Source: Hyphomicrobiales bacterium (GTDB lineage Bacteria; Pseudomonadota; Alphaproteobacteria; Rhizobiales; Rhizobiaceae). From it: a DNA stretch of 64,000 bases. The stretch covers positions 274,206 to 338,205 of the forward strand of contig UBNV01000021.1 in the NCBI GenBank assembly GCA_900466945.1, in the 5' to 3' direction. A model generated the notes under the pieces. It ran no database searches. It worked only from the letters and a program-made list of their open reading frames with translations, and had not been told where the DNA came from. This document shows positions 8,543 through 17,350 of the stretch, piece by piece (position 1 is the first letter of the stretch; every line of letters begins with the position of its first letter). The position numbers and the translations under genes were made by a program.

Positions 8543-9007
8543 TCAGGCTGCGTTTGACGCCTGTTCCTCGTTGAGGAACGTGAAGATTGCCGACGCCGAT
8601 TCCGTTGCGCGCAGCTTGGCGACCAGATCCTGGTCACGCAGCACGCGTGCGATCCGAGACAGCGCTTTCAAGTGATCCGCACCAGCACCTTCAGGGGCCA
8701 GGAGAAGAAAGACCAAGTCGACCGGCTGGTCGTCCAGTGCCTCGAAATCCACGGGCGTCTCAAGACGCGCGAAGATGCCGGTGATCTTGCTGATCTTGTT
8801 CAGCTTTCCATGCGGAATGGCAATCCCGTTGCCAACCCCGGTCGAGCCGAGCCGTTCGCGCTGCAGGATGACGTCGAAGATTTCCCGTTCCGGAATGTCG
8901 GTAAGCTTGGAGGCTTTGGCCGCAAGTTCCTGAAGCAGCTGCTTCTTGGAGTTCACCCGGAGGGCCGGTACGACAGCATCCTGCTGCAGCAAATCTGCCA
9001 ATGCCAT
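8543..9007 (-). CDS. ptsN: PTS IIA-like nitrogen-regulatory protein PtsN (EIIA-Ntr)
   Basis: 154 residues; the phosphoacceptor of the PtsP-NPr-EIIANtr regulatory relay that affects potassium transport, carbon/nitrogen balance and, in rhizobia, many cell processes. The phosphorylated histidine is H66 in GNGIAIPHGK, and the EIIA fold motifs are complete. AAGGA lies seven bases before the chosen ATG at 9007; another in-frame ATG lies at 9022 with a weaker site. It is the last gene of the lpt-rpoN-hpf-ptsN cluster. Confidence 0.95.
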   Translation of the reverse strand: MALADLLQQDAVVPALRVNSKKQLLQELAAKASKLTDIPEREIFDVILQRERLGSTGVGNGIAIPHGKLNKISKITGIFARLETPVDFEALDDQPVDLVFLLLAPEGAGADHLKALSRIARVLRDQDLVAKLRATESASAIFTFLNEEQASNAA

Positions 9008-9039
9008 ATCAATGTCCTTCATGCCTCGGATCGAGGAGC

Positions 9040-9064
9040 GGGCGACTGCAGTGCGCAGTCGCCC
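9040..9064 (-). other. Hairpin between hpf and ptsN
   Basis: GGGCGACTGC (9040-9049) pairs perfectly with GCAGTCGCCC (9055-9064) around a five-base loop. There is no U-tract, so it looks like an mRNA-stabilising or partial-attenuation structure between hpf and ptsN rather than a full terminator. Confidence 0.6.
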
Positions 9065-9074
9065 AAGCCGATCT

Positions 9075-9650
9075 TCAGCCTTTGATGTTGGCGGAATCGA
9101 TCCACCCGATATTACCGTCATTCCGACGATAAACGATATTCAATTGTTCACTTCCCGGGTTTCTGAACAGAAGAACCGGGTCATCCGTCATGTCGAGAGC
9201 CATAACCGCCGAGGCTACGGACATGGTCCGAAGCTTTTTGGTGCTTTCGGCCACGATTGTCGGCGCGTAGTCGTCCGGCAGTTCCTCGTGATCGTCGTCC
9301 ACAGAATCCATGACCGTGTAGGCCACCTCGATCGACGCGTTCTGAGCCTCGCCCGCGTGATGATCCTTCAGCTTGCGCTTGTAACGGCGCAGGCGCTTCT
9401 CGACGCGCTCGAAGGCGGTGTCGAAGGCCACTTGCGGATCATTGGCCTCGCCTGCGGCATGCAGGTTTGCGCCGGTATCGAGATGCACCAGGCAATCGGC
9501 CGCGAAGCGCGACTGCGACTTCGTGACGACCACTTGCCCGGAATACCCTCCGTCGAAGTATTTGGTAACCGCATCCTGGATTCGATCCTCGATCCGTTGC
9601 CGGAAGGTTTCACCGATTTCCATCTGCTTGCCGGATACACGCACACTCAT
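9075..9650 (-). CDS. hpf: Ribosome hibernation-promoting factor, long form
   Basis: 191 residues. The N-terminal S30AE/YfiA domain (MSVRVSGKQMEIGETFRQRI, then CLVHLDTGANLHAAGEANDP) is joined by a linker to a C-terminal dimerisation domain (DPVLLFRNPGSEQLNIVYRR). Long HPFs form 100S ribosome dimers in stationary phase. It lies downstream of rpoN in the classical sigma-54 gene cluster, with a 222-base gap that may hold its own promoter. Confidence 0.94.
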   Translation of the reverse strand: MSVRVSGKQMEIGETFRQRIEDRIQDAVTKYFDGGYSGQVVVTKSQSRFAADCLVHLDTGANLHAAGEANDPQVAFDTAFERVEKRLRRYKRKLKDHHAGEAQNASIEVAYTVMDSVDDDHEELPDDYAPTIVAESTKKLRTMSVASAVMALDMTDDPVLLFRNPGSEQLNIVYRRNDGNIGWIDSANIKG

Positions 9651-9872
9651 GGAGTTTCCCTTCTTATGATTGGTTGCGTATCCATTTTACGCCAAGCGAC
9701 GCCCGCGTCCAAGCTTTTCGAGCGGTTAGGTCAGTCTCTGCCTTCGTTTGTCGGGCGTGGTCGAAGGGCCTGCCTTCGGTTGACAGACTGTGCTGTCGAT
9801 TGCGGCGCGCTTCTAGCTGCCCCCGGGAGAAGAGTCAATCTCCTGTTAATCTTTGCGCCAGGAAGGCGGCAA

Positions 9873-11438
9873 TCAGCCGGCCGAAACCTTGGCCATCGCC
9901 CGCTTCTCCCGGCGTCTTTGCACGGAGGAGGGGATGTTCATCGATTCCCGGTATTTCGCCACGGTACGACGGGCAAGATCGACACCACCGGATTTCAGCT
10001 GATCGACGATGTCATCGTCCGAAAGTACGGCCTCGGGGCTTTCCTGTGTGATCAAGGCCCGGATCCTATGCCGCACGGATTCCGCGGAATGGCTGTCGCC
10101 ACCTTCAGCCGATGCGATGGAGACGCTGAAGAAATATTTCAGCTCGAACAGCCCCCGCGGCGTCATCATGTATTTGTTTGTCGTAACGCGGCTGACGGTC
10201 GATTCATGCATCTTGATCGCATCCGCCACAGTCTTCAGATTGAGCGGCCGCAGGTGATCGACACCATGATCGAGAAAGGCCGACTGCTGCCGCACGATTT
10301 CGGCCGCCACCTTTGTGATTGTCCGTGCGCGCTGGTCGAGGCTGCGGGTCAGCCAGTTGGCATTCTGCAGGCATTCCGACATGAAGGCCTGATCCGGCGT
10401 CTCCTTGGAGCTGCCCTTCCGTCCGACGGCCGCCATGTAGCTGTGGTTTACGAGCACGCGGGGAAGTGCATCCGGGTTCAGCTCCACCTGCCAGCCGCCT
10501 TGGCCGTCGGGCCGGACGACGATGTCCGGTGTCACCGATTCGCTGACCGAATGTTCGAATGAGCTGCCGGGCTTCGGATTGAGCTTGCGGATCTCCGCCA
10601 GCATGTCGATGAGGTCTTCCTCGTCCACGCCGCAGATTTTCTTGAGCATCGCAAAGTCCCGCTTGGCCAAAAGCTCCAGATTGTCGATCAGCACGGCCAT
10701 GGCGGGATCGCAGCGGTCGCGCTGCCGAAGCTGGATCGCCAGGCACTCGCTCAGTGAACGCGCAAAGACGCCTGCTGGCTCGAGCGTCTGAAGTGTCTTC
10801 ACGACAGTCTCGATATCGGTCCTTGAAATGCCGAGCCGCGCAGAAACCTCGTCCAGATCGGCGCGCAGATAGCCGGCTTCGTCGAGATGGTCGATCAGAA
10901 CGGCAGCAAGGAGTTGGTCCGAAGCCGAGGTGAGCGCGAAGGGAACTTGCTGGTTCAGGTGGTCGCGCAGGCTGATCTGGCCTGCCACAAAGTCATCGAG
11001 ATCGAAGCCTTCGCTTCCCTCGCCGGTCTGGCCCGGCATGGACTTCCATTGTCCCAGCAGTTCAGGGGCGTCGGGACGTTGCGTCGAGCCCTCGTCGGTA
11101 AAAGCAGTGTCGTAATTCGTGTCCAGGCGGTCGCTCAGCCTTTCGCTGGCGCCATGCTCGTACCAGTCGCTGTCGAGTGACGGTGCCGCGGCCGTATCGT
11201 CGGCGTGCGTTTCCTGCTGGCTGGCGCTCCCGTGTCGGTCTGCATTATCAGGAGTCTCGCCGCCCAAATCTCCATCATCTGCTGCCATTTCGAGCAGCGG
11301 ATTACGCTCAACTTCCTGGGAGATGAAGTGCATCAGTTCAAGGTGAGTCATCTGCAGCAGCTGAATCGATTGCATCAGCTGCGGAGTCATCACCAGAGAC
11401 TGGCTTTGTCGCAGGAATAGGTTGGCGGATAAGGCCAT
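9873..11438 (-). CDS. rpoN: RNA polymerase sigma-54 factor
   Basis: 521 residues. The glutamine- and leucine-rich activator-interacting region I (LRQSQSLVMTPQLMQSIQLL) is followed by an acidic region II, the core-binding region and the C-terminal helix-turn-helix. The RpoN box ARRTVAKYRE is at about 489-498. It directs transcription from -24/-12 promoters together with AAA+ activators, covering nitrogen assimilation, C4-dicarboxylate transport and nitrogen fixation in rhizobia. It is downstream of lptB, as in most proteobacteria, with 142 bases between. Confidence 0.98.
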   Translation of the reverse strand: MALSANLFLRQSQSLVMTPQLMQSIQLLQMTHLELMHFISQEVERNPLLEMAADDGDLGGETPDNADRHGSASQQETHADDTAAAPSLDSDWYEHGASERLSDRLDTNYDTAFTDEGSTQRPDAPELLGQWKSMPGQTGEGSEGFDLDDFVAGQISLRDHLNQQVPFALTSASDQLLAAVLIDHLDEAGYLRADLDEVSARLGISRTDIETVVKTLQTLEPAGVFARSLSECLAIQLRQRDRCDPAMAVLIDNLELLAKRDFAMLKKICGVDEEDLIDMLAEIRKLNPKPGSSFEHSVSESVTPDIVVRPDGQGGWQVELNPDALPRVLVNHSYMAAVGRKGSSKETPDQAFMSECLQNANWLTRSLDQRARTITKVAAEIVRQQSAFLDHGVDHLRPLNLKTVADAIKMHESTVSRVTTNKYMMTPRGLFELKYFFSVSIASAEGGDSHSAESVRHRIRALITQESPEAVLSDDDIVDQLKSGGVDLARRTVAKYRESMNIPSSVQRRREKRAMAKVSAG

Positions 11439-11580
11439 GGCGGACGTTCGACTCCCCTACATTCCCCCGCAGTCCCGCCGTTGATGGCGGGAAAATCCAC
11501 TTGGCCCAAAAATTGCTTTTTATTTTACTTTGGTCAAGTCGCAGGAGGCGGCTGGGAGTCGTTTTCTTGGGCCCTCGGCC

Positions 11581-12393
11581 TCAGAGGCTGAACTTGTCGC
11601 CAAGATACAGGCGGCGGACGTCGGCATTGTTGACAATGTCGTTGGCCCGTCCATGGGTGAGCACTTCACCGGCATGGATGATATAGGCGCGGTCGATCAG
11701 GCCAAGTGTTTCACGCACATTGTGGTCGGTGATCAAGACGCCGATGCCGCGCGCCGTCAGATGTCGCACCAGGTTCTGGATGTCGGAGACCGAGATCGGA
11801 TCGACGCCGGCAAAGGGCTCGTCGAGCAGCATGAAGGTCGGATCGGTCGCCAGCGCTCGGGCGATTTCCAGGCGGCGACGCTCGCCGCCGGAAAGGGCGA
11901 CGGCCGGCGACTTCCGCAGTTTCTCGATGTGGAACTCCGACAGCAGTTCGTCGAGCTTTGCTTCGCGCTTGCGTTTGTCGGAGACATGCACTTCCAGAAC
12001 GGCACGGATGTTGTCTTCGACCGTCAGGCCGCGGAAGATCGAGGCTTCCTGGGGCAGGTAGCCGACGCCGAGACGCGCGCGCCGATACATCGGCATGGAC
12101 GTCACATCGTTGCCGTTGATCGAGATCGTTCCGGCATCGACCGGCACGAGGCCAGTGATCATGTAGAAACATGTCGTCTTGCCGGCGCCGTTCGGTCCGA
12201 GCAGACCAACGGCCTCGCCGCGACGCACCACGAGCGAGGCGCCGTTCACGACGCGCCGTGAATTATAGGTCTTTGTCAGTCCATGGGCGATCAGCGTGCC
12301 TTCGTAGCGCGCCTTGTCGCCCGGCAGGGATGCCGGGGCAGCCGCCTTCTTGGCCTGCTTGGTCCTGGAAAAAAATGGAATTTGCACGTTCAC
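11581..12393 (-). CDS. lptB: LPS export ABC transporter ATPase LptB
   Basis: 270 residues. Walker A GPNGAGKTT at 66-74, signature LSGGE at 167-171 and Walker B FMLLDE at 187-192. LptB powers extraction of lipopolysaccharide from the inner membrane with LptF/G and LptC. The first 30 or so residues form a basic extension common in rhizobial homologues. The start is nine bases after lptA, so it is in one operon with lptC and lptA. Confidence 0.96.
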   Translation of the reverse strand: MNVQIPFFSRTKQAKKAAAPASLPGDKARYEGTLIAHGLTKTYNSRRVVNGASLVVRRGEAVGLLGPNGAGKTTCFYMITGLVPVDAGTISINGNDVTSMPMYRRARLGVGYLPQEASIFRGLTVEDNIRAVLEVHVSDKRKREAKLDELLSEFHIEKLRKSPAVALSGGERRRLEIARALATDPTFMLLDEPFAGVDPISVSDIQNLVRHLTARGIGVLITDHNVRETLGLIDRAYIIHAGEVLTHGRANDIVNNADVRRLYLGDKFSL

Positions 12394-12402
12394 GCGGACC
12401 CG

Positions 12403-12954
12403 TCAGTTGCTCTGCTGGGATTTGGGGTCGAGCTGGATCTGGACGCGCCGGCCGCAGCTGTCGAGCTTGGCCTGACCAGAATTCATCTGGACGGTGAGCT
12501 TGCAGCCGACGAAAACGTTTTGCCCTTCGGATAACACCACGCGGTCACCTTCGAGTACGAAGACCTGCTTGGTCATATCGAAATAGCCCTTGTCGGCCGT
12601 CGCCTGCTGCGTCTCCGATTGCAGGAATACCTTGTCCATCACATCGATCTTTTCGATGTCGGCATTGCCCTGCGTGACCGTAGTGCCCTCGCCGCGATAG
12701 AGAACCGTCATGGAGCCGGCCTGCAGGGTCGTCGTACCCTGAACCACCTTCACATTGCCGGTGAAGAAAGCCTTCTTTTCCTGCTCGCGAATCTCGAGCG
12801 CGTCGCTTTCGATCTGGATCGGCTGGTCGTTGGACAGCTTCAAGCCATTCATCTGGCTACTGGTTGTCTGTGCCGAGACAAGCCCGGTTAAACCGCTTGC
12901 CGAAAGCAGGAGTAAGCCAGCGACAGTAATCTTGGCGAAGGAGCGGTATATCAT
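12403..12954 (-). CDS. lptA: LPS transport periplasmic protein LptA
   Basis: 183 residues with an N-terminal signal peptide (hydrophobic core VAGLLLLSASGLTGLV, cleavage expected after SA in VSAQT). The OstA/LptA beta-jellyroll repeats (LEIREQEKKAFFTGNVKVVQ, LYRGEGTTV) follow. LptA forms the periplasmic bridge carrying LPS to LptD. Its start overlaps the lptC stop by four bases (ATGA), which suggests translational coupling. Confidence 0.93.
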   Translation of the reverse strand: MIYRSFAKITVAGLLLLSASGLTGLVSAQTTSSQMNGLKLSNDQPIQIESDALEIREQEKKAFFTGNVKVVQGTTTLQAGSMTVLYRGEGTTVTQGNADIEKIDVMDKVFLQSETQQATADKGYFDMTKQVFVLEGDRVVLSEGQNVFVGCKLTVQMNSGQAKLDSCGRRVQIQLDPKSQQSN

Positions 12955-13634
12955 GGCTGGGCGGCTTCCATTGACCGATTGCTGCGAAGGGCGGACGGCT
13001 CGATGTTCAACTTGACGGCGCCCGTAAATATCATGGTTCGCCCCTTATCCTTCATCTCGAGCGAGTTCGCAACAATCGACGCGCCTTTGGTCTGGATAGC
13101 AACCGGATCATCCGTCTTCATCGTGCCGCCTGCAATGTCGAGATTGGCGGAGCCGAACTGCGCATCGATGCCGCTGCTCAGGTTGAGCGTGAACGGCTTG
13201 TCGAGATCGAGCAGGTTGGCGGCCCGATCAAAAATGCCGCTGGTGGCTACGACGCGGGCAATCACCTTGTCATTGACCGGCACGGCGGCTGCGATCGATT
13301 CGAGGGTGATCATGTTGGGGTTCTTGATGTCCTGAAGTGCCCGCTCAGCCCGCATCGAATAGCGGACACCCTCGGAGTTACGGCCGGCGATCGCCGGCTT
13401 CTCCATAACGACCTTGCCGTCTTCGATCTTCGCGGATTCGATCTGCAACTCTTCAGGCATCAGGCTGCGCACCACGGAAACCGCAGCAAAAGCGAGTGTG
13501 ATACCCAGGGCAGCGACGGGCAACAAAAAGCGCAGGCGTTTGACCCGCCGGGAATGGCTCATCGCCTTCCGGTAGGCATCCGCACCGGCTCCGTGTCCGG
13601 TTGCCGGCAAGCCGTCATGAGTCGTTTGCAGCAT
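12951..13634 (-). CDS. lptC: LPS export bitopic membrane protein LptC
   Basis: About 227 residues from the ATG at 13634; an upstream ATG at 13697 would add 21 residues of non-family-like sequence, and neither has a strong ribosome-binding site. One transmembrane segment (FLLPVAALGITLAFAAVSVV, about 40-60) is followed by a periplasmic LptC/YrbK domain that relays LPS from LptB2FG to LptA. It is the first recognisable gene of the lpt-rpoN run. Rhizobial relatives often carry rnd (RNase D) upstream; it is not here. Confidence 0.88.
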   Translation of the reverse strand: MLQTTHDGLPATGHGAGADAYRKAMSHSRRVKRLRFLLPVAALGITLAFAAVSVVRSLMPEELQIESAKIEDGKVVMEKPAIAGRNSEGVRYSMRAERALQDIKNPNMITLESIAAAVPVNDKVIARVVATSGIFDRAANLLDLDKPFTLNLSSGIDAQFGSANLDIAGGTMKTDDPVAIQTKGASIVANSLEMKDKGRTMIFTGAVKLNIEPSALRSNRSMEAAQP

Positions 13635-13935
13635 TAAAAATAGCCCGTTCTTCAGGGTGGCGGCCGCAGCCGATCCACCGTTTTGGTCGTTTCGCATGTC
13701 TGCCGGTTGTTGCCAATATGGATTGTGGCGGCGCCTTTACAAGAAACATGCCAATCGATCGATGGAATGACCATGCGGAGAAACGAGGGCAGCCCCGATC
13801 ACGATTTGGCATGTGATGCGCGTCATAGCTCTCGCAAAGCCGCGACATTATGGTTAAGTTGTTCCTTGACTGTGCTTTTTCGCTTTGGCAACTTTGGCGA
13901 CGCTCACGTCACAACAGAAAATTCAGGGGGTCCGC
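13635..13935. other. Divergent intergenic region lptC/ihfB
   Basis: About 300 bases between the divergent lptC and ihfB starts, expected to hold both promoters. I see no convincing gene, no strong palindrome and no terminator. Rhizobial ihfB is often preceded by a signal peptide peptidase gene (sppA); none is visible. Confidence 0.5.
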
Positions 13936-14238
13936 GTGATAAAGTCGGAATTGGTGCAGATCGTCGCGGCCCGTAATCCGCATCTCTATCATCGCGATGT
14001 CGAAAACATCGTAAACGCCGTACTCGACGAGATAACGGACGCGCTCGCAGGCGGCAATCGTGTCGAGTTGCGTGGCTTCGGTGCTTTCTCCGTCAAGAAT
14101 CGTCCCTCGCGGTCCGGGCGCAACCCGCGCACAGGGGAAACCGTCTTCGTCGAAGAGAAGTGGGTTCCCTTCTTCAAGACCGGCAAGGAGCTGCGCGAGC
14201 GTCTCAACCCCGGCATGGGCGACGAAGACGACGAATAA
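13936..14238 (+). CDS. ihfB: Integration host factor subunit beta
   Basis: 100 residues from a GTG start at 13936, chosen because AGGGGG lies five bases upstream and the protein then begins VIKSELVQIVAARNP like the family. It is a DNA-bending nucleoid protein acting with IHF-alpha, and a cofactor of many sigma-54 promoters. The DNA-binding beta-arm (GFGAFSVKNRPSRSGRNPRT) is intact. An acidic tail (GDEDDE) ends it. An upstream ATG at 13885 gives a longer frame without a ribosome-binding site. Confidence 0.95.
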   Translation: MIKSELVQIVAARNPHLYHRDVENIVNAVLDEITDALAGGNRVELRGFGAFSVKNRPSRSGRNPRTGETVFVEEKWVPFFKTGKELRERLNPGMGDEDDE

Positions 14239-14329
14239 GCGCTTTTCGCGTTGAAAATTCCGCCTCTGTCCTTAACTTGAGACGGATGAGGTGCCTTGAT
14301 GGCCCTCGGACAGAACAGGGAGTTTCGAG

Positions 14330-14674
14330 ATGATCCGGAAAGTCGTGAGCCTCGTGGTATTCGTTCCGCTCGGCGTTCTCCTGATTGTTCTGGCGGTCGC
14401 CAACCGCGCGCCCGTCAGGCTCGCGCTTAATCCCTTCGATCCAGCCGATCAGGCTCTGTCGGCCTCTGCACCCCTCTTCGTGCTTCTCATTCTCGCCGTC
14501 ATGCTGGGGGTGCTGCTCGGTGCCATTGTCACCTGGTTCACACAGGGCAAGCATCGCAAGAAGGCCCGCAGCCAGTCGCGTGTGGCCCAGCAATGGCAGG
14601 CCGAAGCCGACCGGCAGAAAACCCGCGCCGAAGAAATTGCCGGCGCCACGCTTCCGCAACTCGGCGCCAAGTAA
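14330..14674 (+). CDS. LapA-domain (DUF1049) membrane protein
   Basis: 114 residues with two membrane segments (VVSLVVFVPLGVLLIVLAVA near 5-24 and LFVLLILAVMLGVLLGAIVT near 46-65) and a short basic cytoplasmic tail. This is the LapA/DUF1049 (LPS assembly protein A) arrangement; related E. coli LapA works with LapB in LPS regulation. It follows ihfB, a linkage also seen in gammaproteobacteria. Confidence 0.85.
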   Translation: MIRKVVSLVVFVPLGVLLIVLAVANRAPVRLALNPFDPADQALSASAPLFVLLILAVMLGVLLGAIVTWFTQGKHRKKARSQSRVAQQWQAEADRQKTRAEEIAGATLPQLGAK

Positions 14675-14725
14675 GGCTGGGCGCAGCGCGCTCGCGGCAA
14701 ATTTCCTTTCCGCGCCGGGCCGGCA

Positions 14726-15913
14726 ATGCTAAGGGCTGGCCGAGACGAACACGACCCACGGATCATTGACGTGAAGAACAAGGAACGTCGCCCCGGCGCC
14801 AAGCCATTCCCGGGAGCGAAGGCCAAAGGCAGTGGCGAGACACGGCCGGCAACGGCAAAGCCTTATGCATCGAAGGGCAGGGACGAGCGCCAGGCCCGCC
14901 CGCCGCGCCGTGATGCCGAGGCACCAAAGCCGAAGCCCCAGCCGCAATCGCCCGAGACGACGGCTGAACCCGCCCGTGCTCTGACGGTCCGCAACGGTGA
15001 CCGTCCGACCGAGCGCGTGCCGCTGATCCTCGAATCCTCGGGTGCCGGCGATTTCCACCTGATCGACAGCGGCGATGGCCTAAAGCTCGAGCAATACGGT
15101 CCCTATCGCATCGTGCGCCCGGAAGCCCAGGCCCTGTGGCCGAAGGCGCTGCCCACCCATGTCTGGGACAAGGCCGACGCCGTCTTCACCGGCGACACGG
15201 ACGAAGACGGCATGGGCCGCTGGCGCTTCCAGCGCGAGGCGCTCGGCGAAACGTGGCCGCTGTCTCTTCTCGGCGTCGATTTCCACGGCCGCTTCACCGC
15301 CTTCCGCCATGTCGGCGTGTTTCCCGAGCAGATCGCCCATTGGAGCTGGATGAAGCAGAAGATCGAGGCTGCCGATCGGCCGCTGAAGGTCCTGAACCTC
15401 TTCGGCTATACCGGCGTCGCCTCGCTCGTGGCCGCTGCTGCCGGTGCCGAAGTCACCCATGTCGATGCTTCCAAGAAGGCGATCGGCTGGGCGCGCGAAA
15501 ACCAGTCGCTGAGCCGCCTCGACAAGGCGCCGATCCGCTGGATCTGTGAGGATGCGATGAAGTTCATCCTGCGCGAGGAACGCCGCGGTCATCGCTACGA
15601 CATCATCCTCACCGATCCGCCGAAATTCGGCCGTGGCCCGAATGGTGAGGTCTGGCAGCTTTTCGACCACCTGCCTTTGATGCTCGATATCTGCCGCGAG
15701 CTTCTGGCGCCGAAGGCCGTCGGCCTCGTGCTCACAGCCTATTCGATCCGTGCCAGCTTCTATTCCATCCACGAGCTGATGCGCGAGACCATGCGCGGCA
15801 AGGGTGGCCTCGTCGAGTCAGGCGAACTCGTCATCCGCGAGGCCGGCCTCGACGGCAAGACGCCGGGCCGCGCGCTTTCCACCTCTCTCTTCAGCCGCTG
15901 GGTGCCGAAATGA
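14726..15913 (+). CDS. Class I SAM-dependent rRNA methyltransferase (RlmI-like)
   Basis: 395 residues as drawn; a GTG at 14771 is an alternative start and no ribosome-binding site decides. Residues 1-90 are a basic, proline-rich, probably disordered extension. The catalytic domain carries motif I VLNLFGYTGVAS near 222-233, the acidic VDAS near 246-249 and motif IV DPPKFGRG starting at D297. The DPPKF motif and overall match point to the COG1092 group of 23S rRNA cytosine C5 methyltransferases. It overlaps the next gene by four bases. Confidence 0.85.
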   Translation: MLRAGRDEHDPRIIDVKNKERRPGAKPFPGAKAKGSGETRPATAKPYASKGRDERQARPPRRDAEAPKPKPQPQSPETTAEPARALTVRNGDRPTERVPLILESSGAGDFHLIDSGDGLKLEQYGPYRIVRPEAQALWPKALPTHVWDKADAVFTGDTDEDGMGRWRFQREALGETWPLSLLGVDFHGRFTAFRHVGVFPEQIAHWSWMKQKIEAADRPLKVLNLFGYTGVASLVAAAAGAEVTHVDASKKAIGWARENQSLSRLDKAPIRWICEDAMKFILREERRGHRYDIILTDPPKFGRGPNGEVWQLFDHLPLMLDICRELLAPKAVGLVLTAYSIRASFYSIHELMRETMRGKGGLVESGELVIREAGLDGKTPGRALSTSLFSRWVPK

Positions 15914-16770
15914 CCGATGATTATCGCCAGGACGGACCGCGCCGCGTTGGTCAGGTCAAGGAGGTCACCAGCCTTGCCAATCCCATCATCAAGGACATCA
16001 AGGCGCTTTCCCAGAAGAAGAGCCGCGACGAAAGCCGCACCTTTCTTGCCGAAGGCCTGAAGCTCGTCATCGACGCGCTTGATCGCGGCTGGACCATCCG
16101 CACCCTCGTCTATGCCAAGGCCGGCAAGGGCAAGCCACTGGTCGAGAAGGTCGCCGCCCGCACGGTCGCCGCCGGCGGCTTGGTGCTGGAAGTGAGCGAG
16201 AAGGTGATGTCCTCGATCACGAGGCGCGACAACCCGCAAATGGTCGCCGCCGTCTTCGAACAGCGCTGGACGCCCCTCAAGGACATCCAGCCGACGGGCT
16301 CGGAAACCTGGATCGCGCTCGACCGTGTCCGCGATCCCGGCAATCTCGGCACCATCATCCGCACGGCCGACGCTGTAGGCGCGTCCGGCGTCATTCTCGT
16401 CGGCGACTGTACGGATCCTTTCTCGATGGAAACCGTGCGCGCCACCATGGGCTCGATGTTCGCACTGCCGCTGGTGAAGACGACACCGGCCGATTTCCTG
16501 AAATGGAAGAAGTCCGTGGATGCTCGCCTCGTCGCCACGCATCTCGCCGGCGCCGTCGACTATCGCACCATCGACTACCGCTCCAAGCCGGTCATCCTGA
16601 TGATGGGCAACGAGCAGTCAGGCCTGCCAGATGAACTGGCTCAGGCCGCCGACAAGCTCGCCCGCATTCCCCAGGTCGGCATGGCCGACAGCCTGAACCT
16701 CGCAGTCGCCACGGGCGTCATGCTGTTCGAGGTCCGCCGCCATCTGCTCGCCCTCGACGGAGCCAAGTGA
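15910..16770 (+). CDS. TrmH/SpoU-family RNA 2'-O-methyltransferase
   Basis: 286 residues. An N-terminal substrate-binding domain (KKSRDESRTFLAEGLKLV) precedes the SPOUT knot domain with motif 1 DPGNLGTIIRTADAVGASG, motif 2 MMGNEQSGLPDE and motif 3 VGMADSLNLAVATGVMLFE. These are the SAM-binding knot motifs. The target is probably a 2'-O position in 23S rRNA or tRNA. Its ATG overlaps the stop of the upstream methyltransferase (ATGA) and its stop overlaps the lspA start, so the three genes are coupled. Confidence 0.9.
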   Translation: MTDDYRQDGPRRVGQVKEVTSLANPIIKDIKALSQKKSRDESRTFLAEGLKLVIDALDRGWTIRTLVYAKAGKGKPLVEKVAARTVAAGGLVLEVSEKVMSSITRRDNPQMVAAVFEQRWTPLKDIQPTGSETWIALDRVRDPGNLGTIIRTADAVGASGVILVGDCTDPFSMETVRATMGSMFALPLVKTTPADFLKWKKSVDARLVATHLAGAVDYRTIDYRSKPVILMMGNEQSGLPDELAQAADKLARIPQVGMADSLNLAVATGVMLFEVRRHLLALDGAK

Positions 16771-17264
16771 CCATGCTTGCCGCCTTCAACCGGCCCGGCC
16801 CGGTTCTGACCTTCATTGCGGTCGCCCTGATTCTCGATCAAGCCATCAAATATGCGGTGGAGGTCTATCTGCCGATGCATGAGCTGATCCCGGTCATGCC
16901 TTTCTGGGCGCTCTACCGGACCCATAATCTTGGCGTCGCCTTCTCCATGCTGTCGCATCTCGACAGCTGGTTCATCGTCGGCTTGCGCCTCGCGATCGTG
17001 GGTTTTGTCCTGTGGCTCTGGCGGAAGACCGGCCCCGAGCAGCATTTCGCCCATCTCGGCTTTGCGATGATTATCGCGGGCGCGCTCGGCAACATCATCG
17101 ACCGCCTCACCTATGGCTATGTGGTTGACTACATCCTCTTCTACACCCAAACCTGGTCCTTCGCCGTCTTCAATTTGGCGGATAGTTTCATCACCATCGG
17201 CGCGATCTTCATCGTCATCGATGAGATCATCCAGCACCGAAAGCCGAAGCCGCCGGAGGCTTGA
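16767..17264 (+). CDS. lspA: Lipoprotein signal peptidase (signal peptidase II)
   Basis: 165 residues with four membrane helices. It cleaves prolipoprotein signal peptides after diacylglyceryl transfer. Motifs present: RTHNLGVAFS near 51-60, GNIIDRLTYGYVVDY with catalytic D121, and FNLADS with catalytic D139. The GTG start overlaps the upstream stop (GTGA); an ATG two codons later is an alternative. Lnt, which performs the following lipoprotein step, is encoded at 39.6 kb. Confidence 0.95.
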   Translation: MTMLAAFNRPGPVLTFIAVALILDQAIKYAVEVYLPMHELIPVMPFWALYRTHNLGVAFSMLSHLDSWFIVGLRLAIVGFVLWLWRKTGPEQHFAHLGFAMIIAGALGNIIDRLTYGYVVDYILFYTQTWSFAVFNLADSFITIGAIFIVIDEIIQHRKPKPPEA

Positions 17265-17289
17265 CGGAGGCGAAAGCCTCCGAAGTTTT
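17265..17289 (+). terminator. Intrinsic terminator after lspA
   Basis: CGGAGGC (17265-17271), a GAAA tetraloop, GCCTCCG (17276-17282), then AAGTTTTG. It starts at the base after the lspA stop and probably ends the methyltransferase-lspA transcript. Confidence 0.7.
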
Positions 17290-17350
17290 GTCACTTTCCT
17301 GTAGCAGTCTCGTGTTTAAAGGCCCGTGACTTCAACGCTGGACAGATCCG

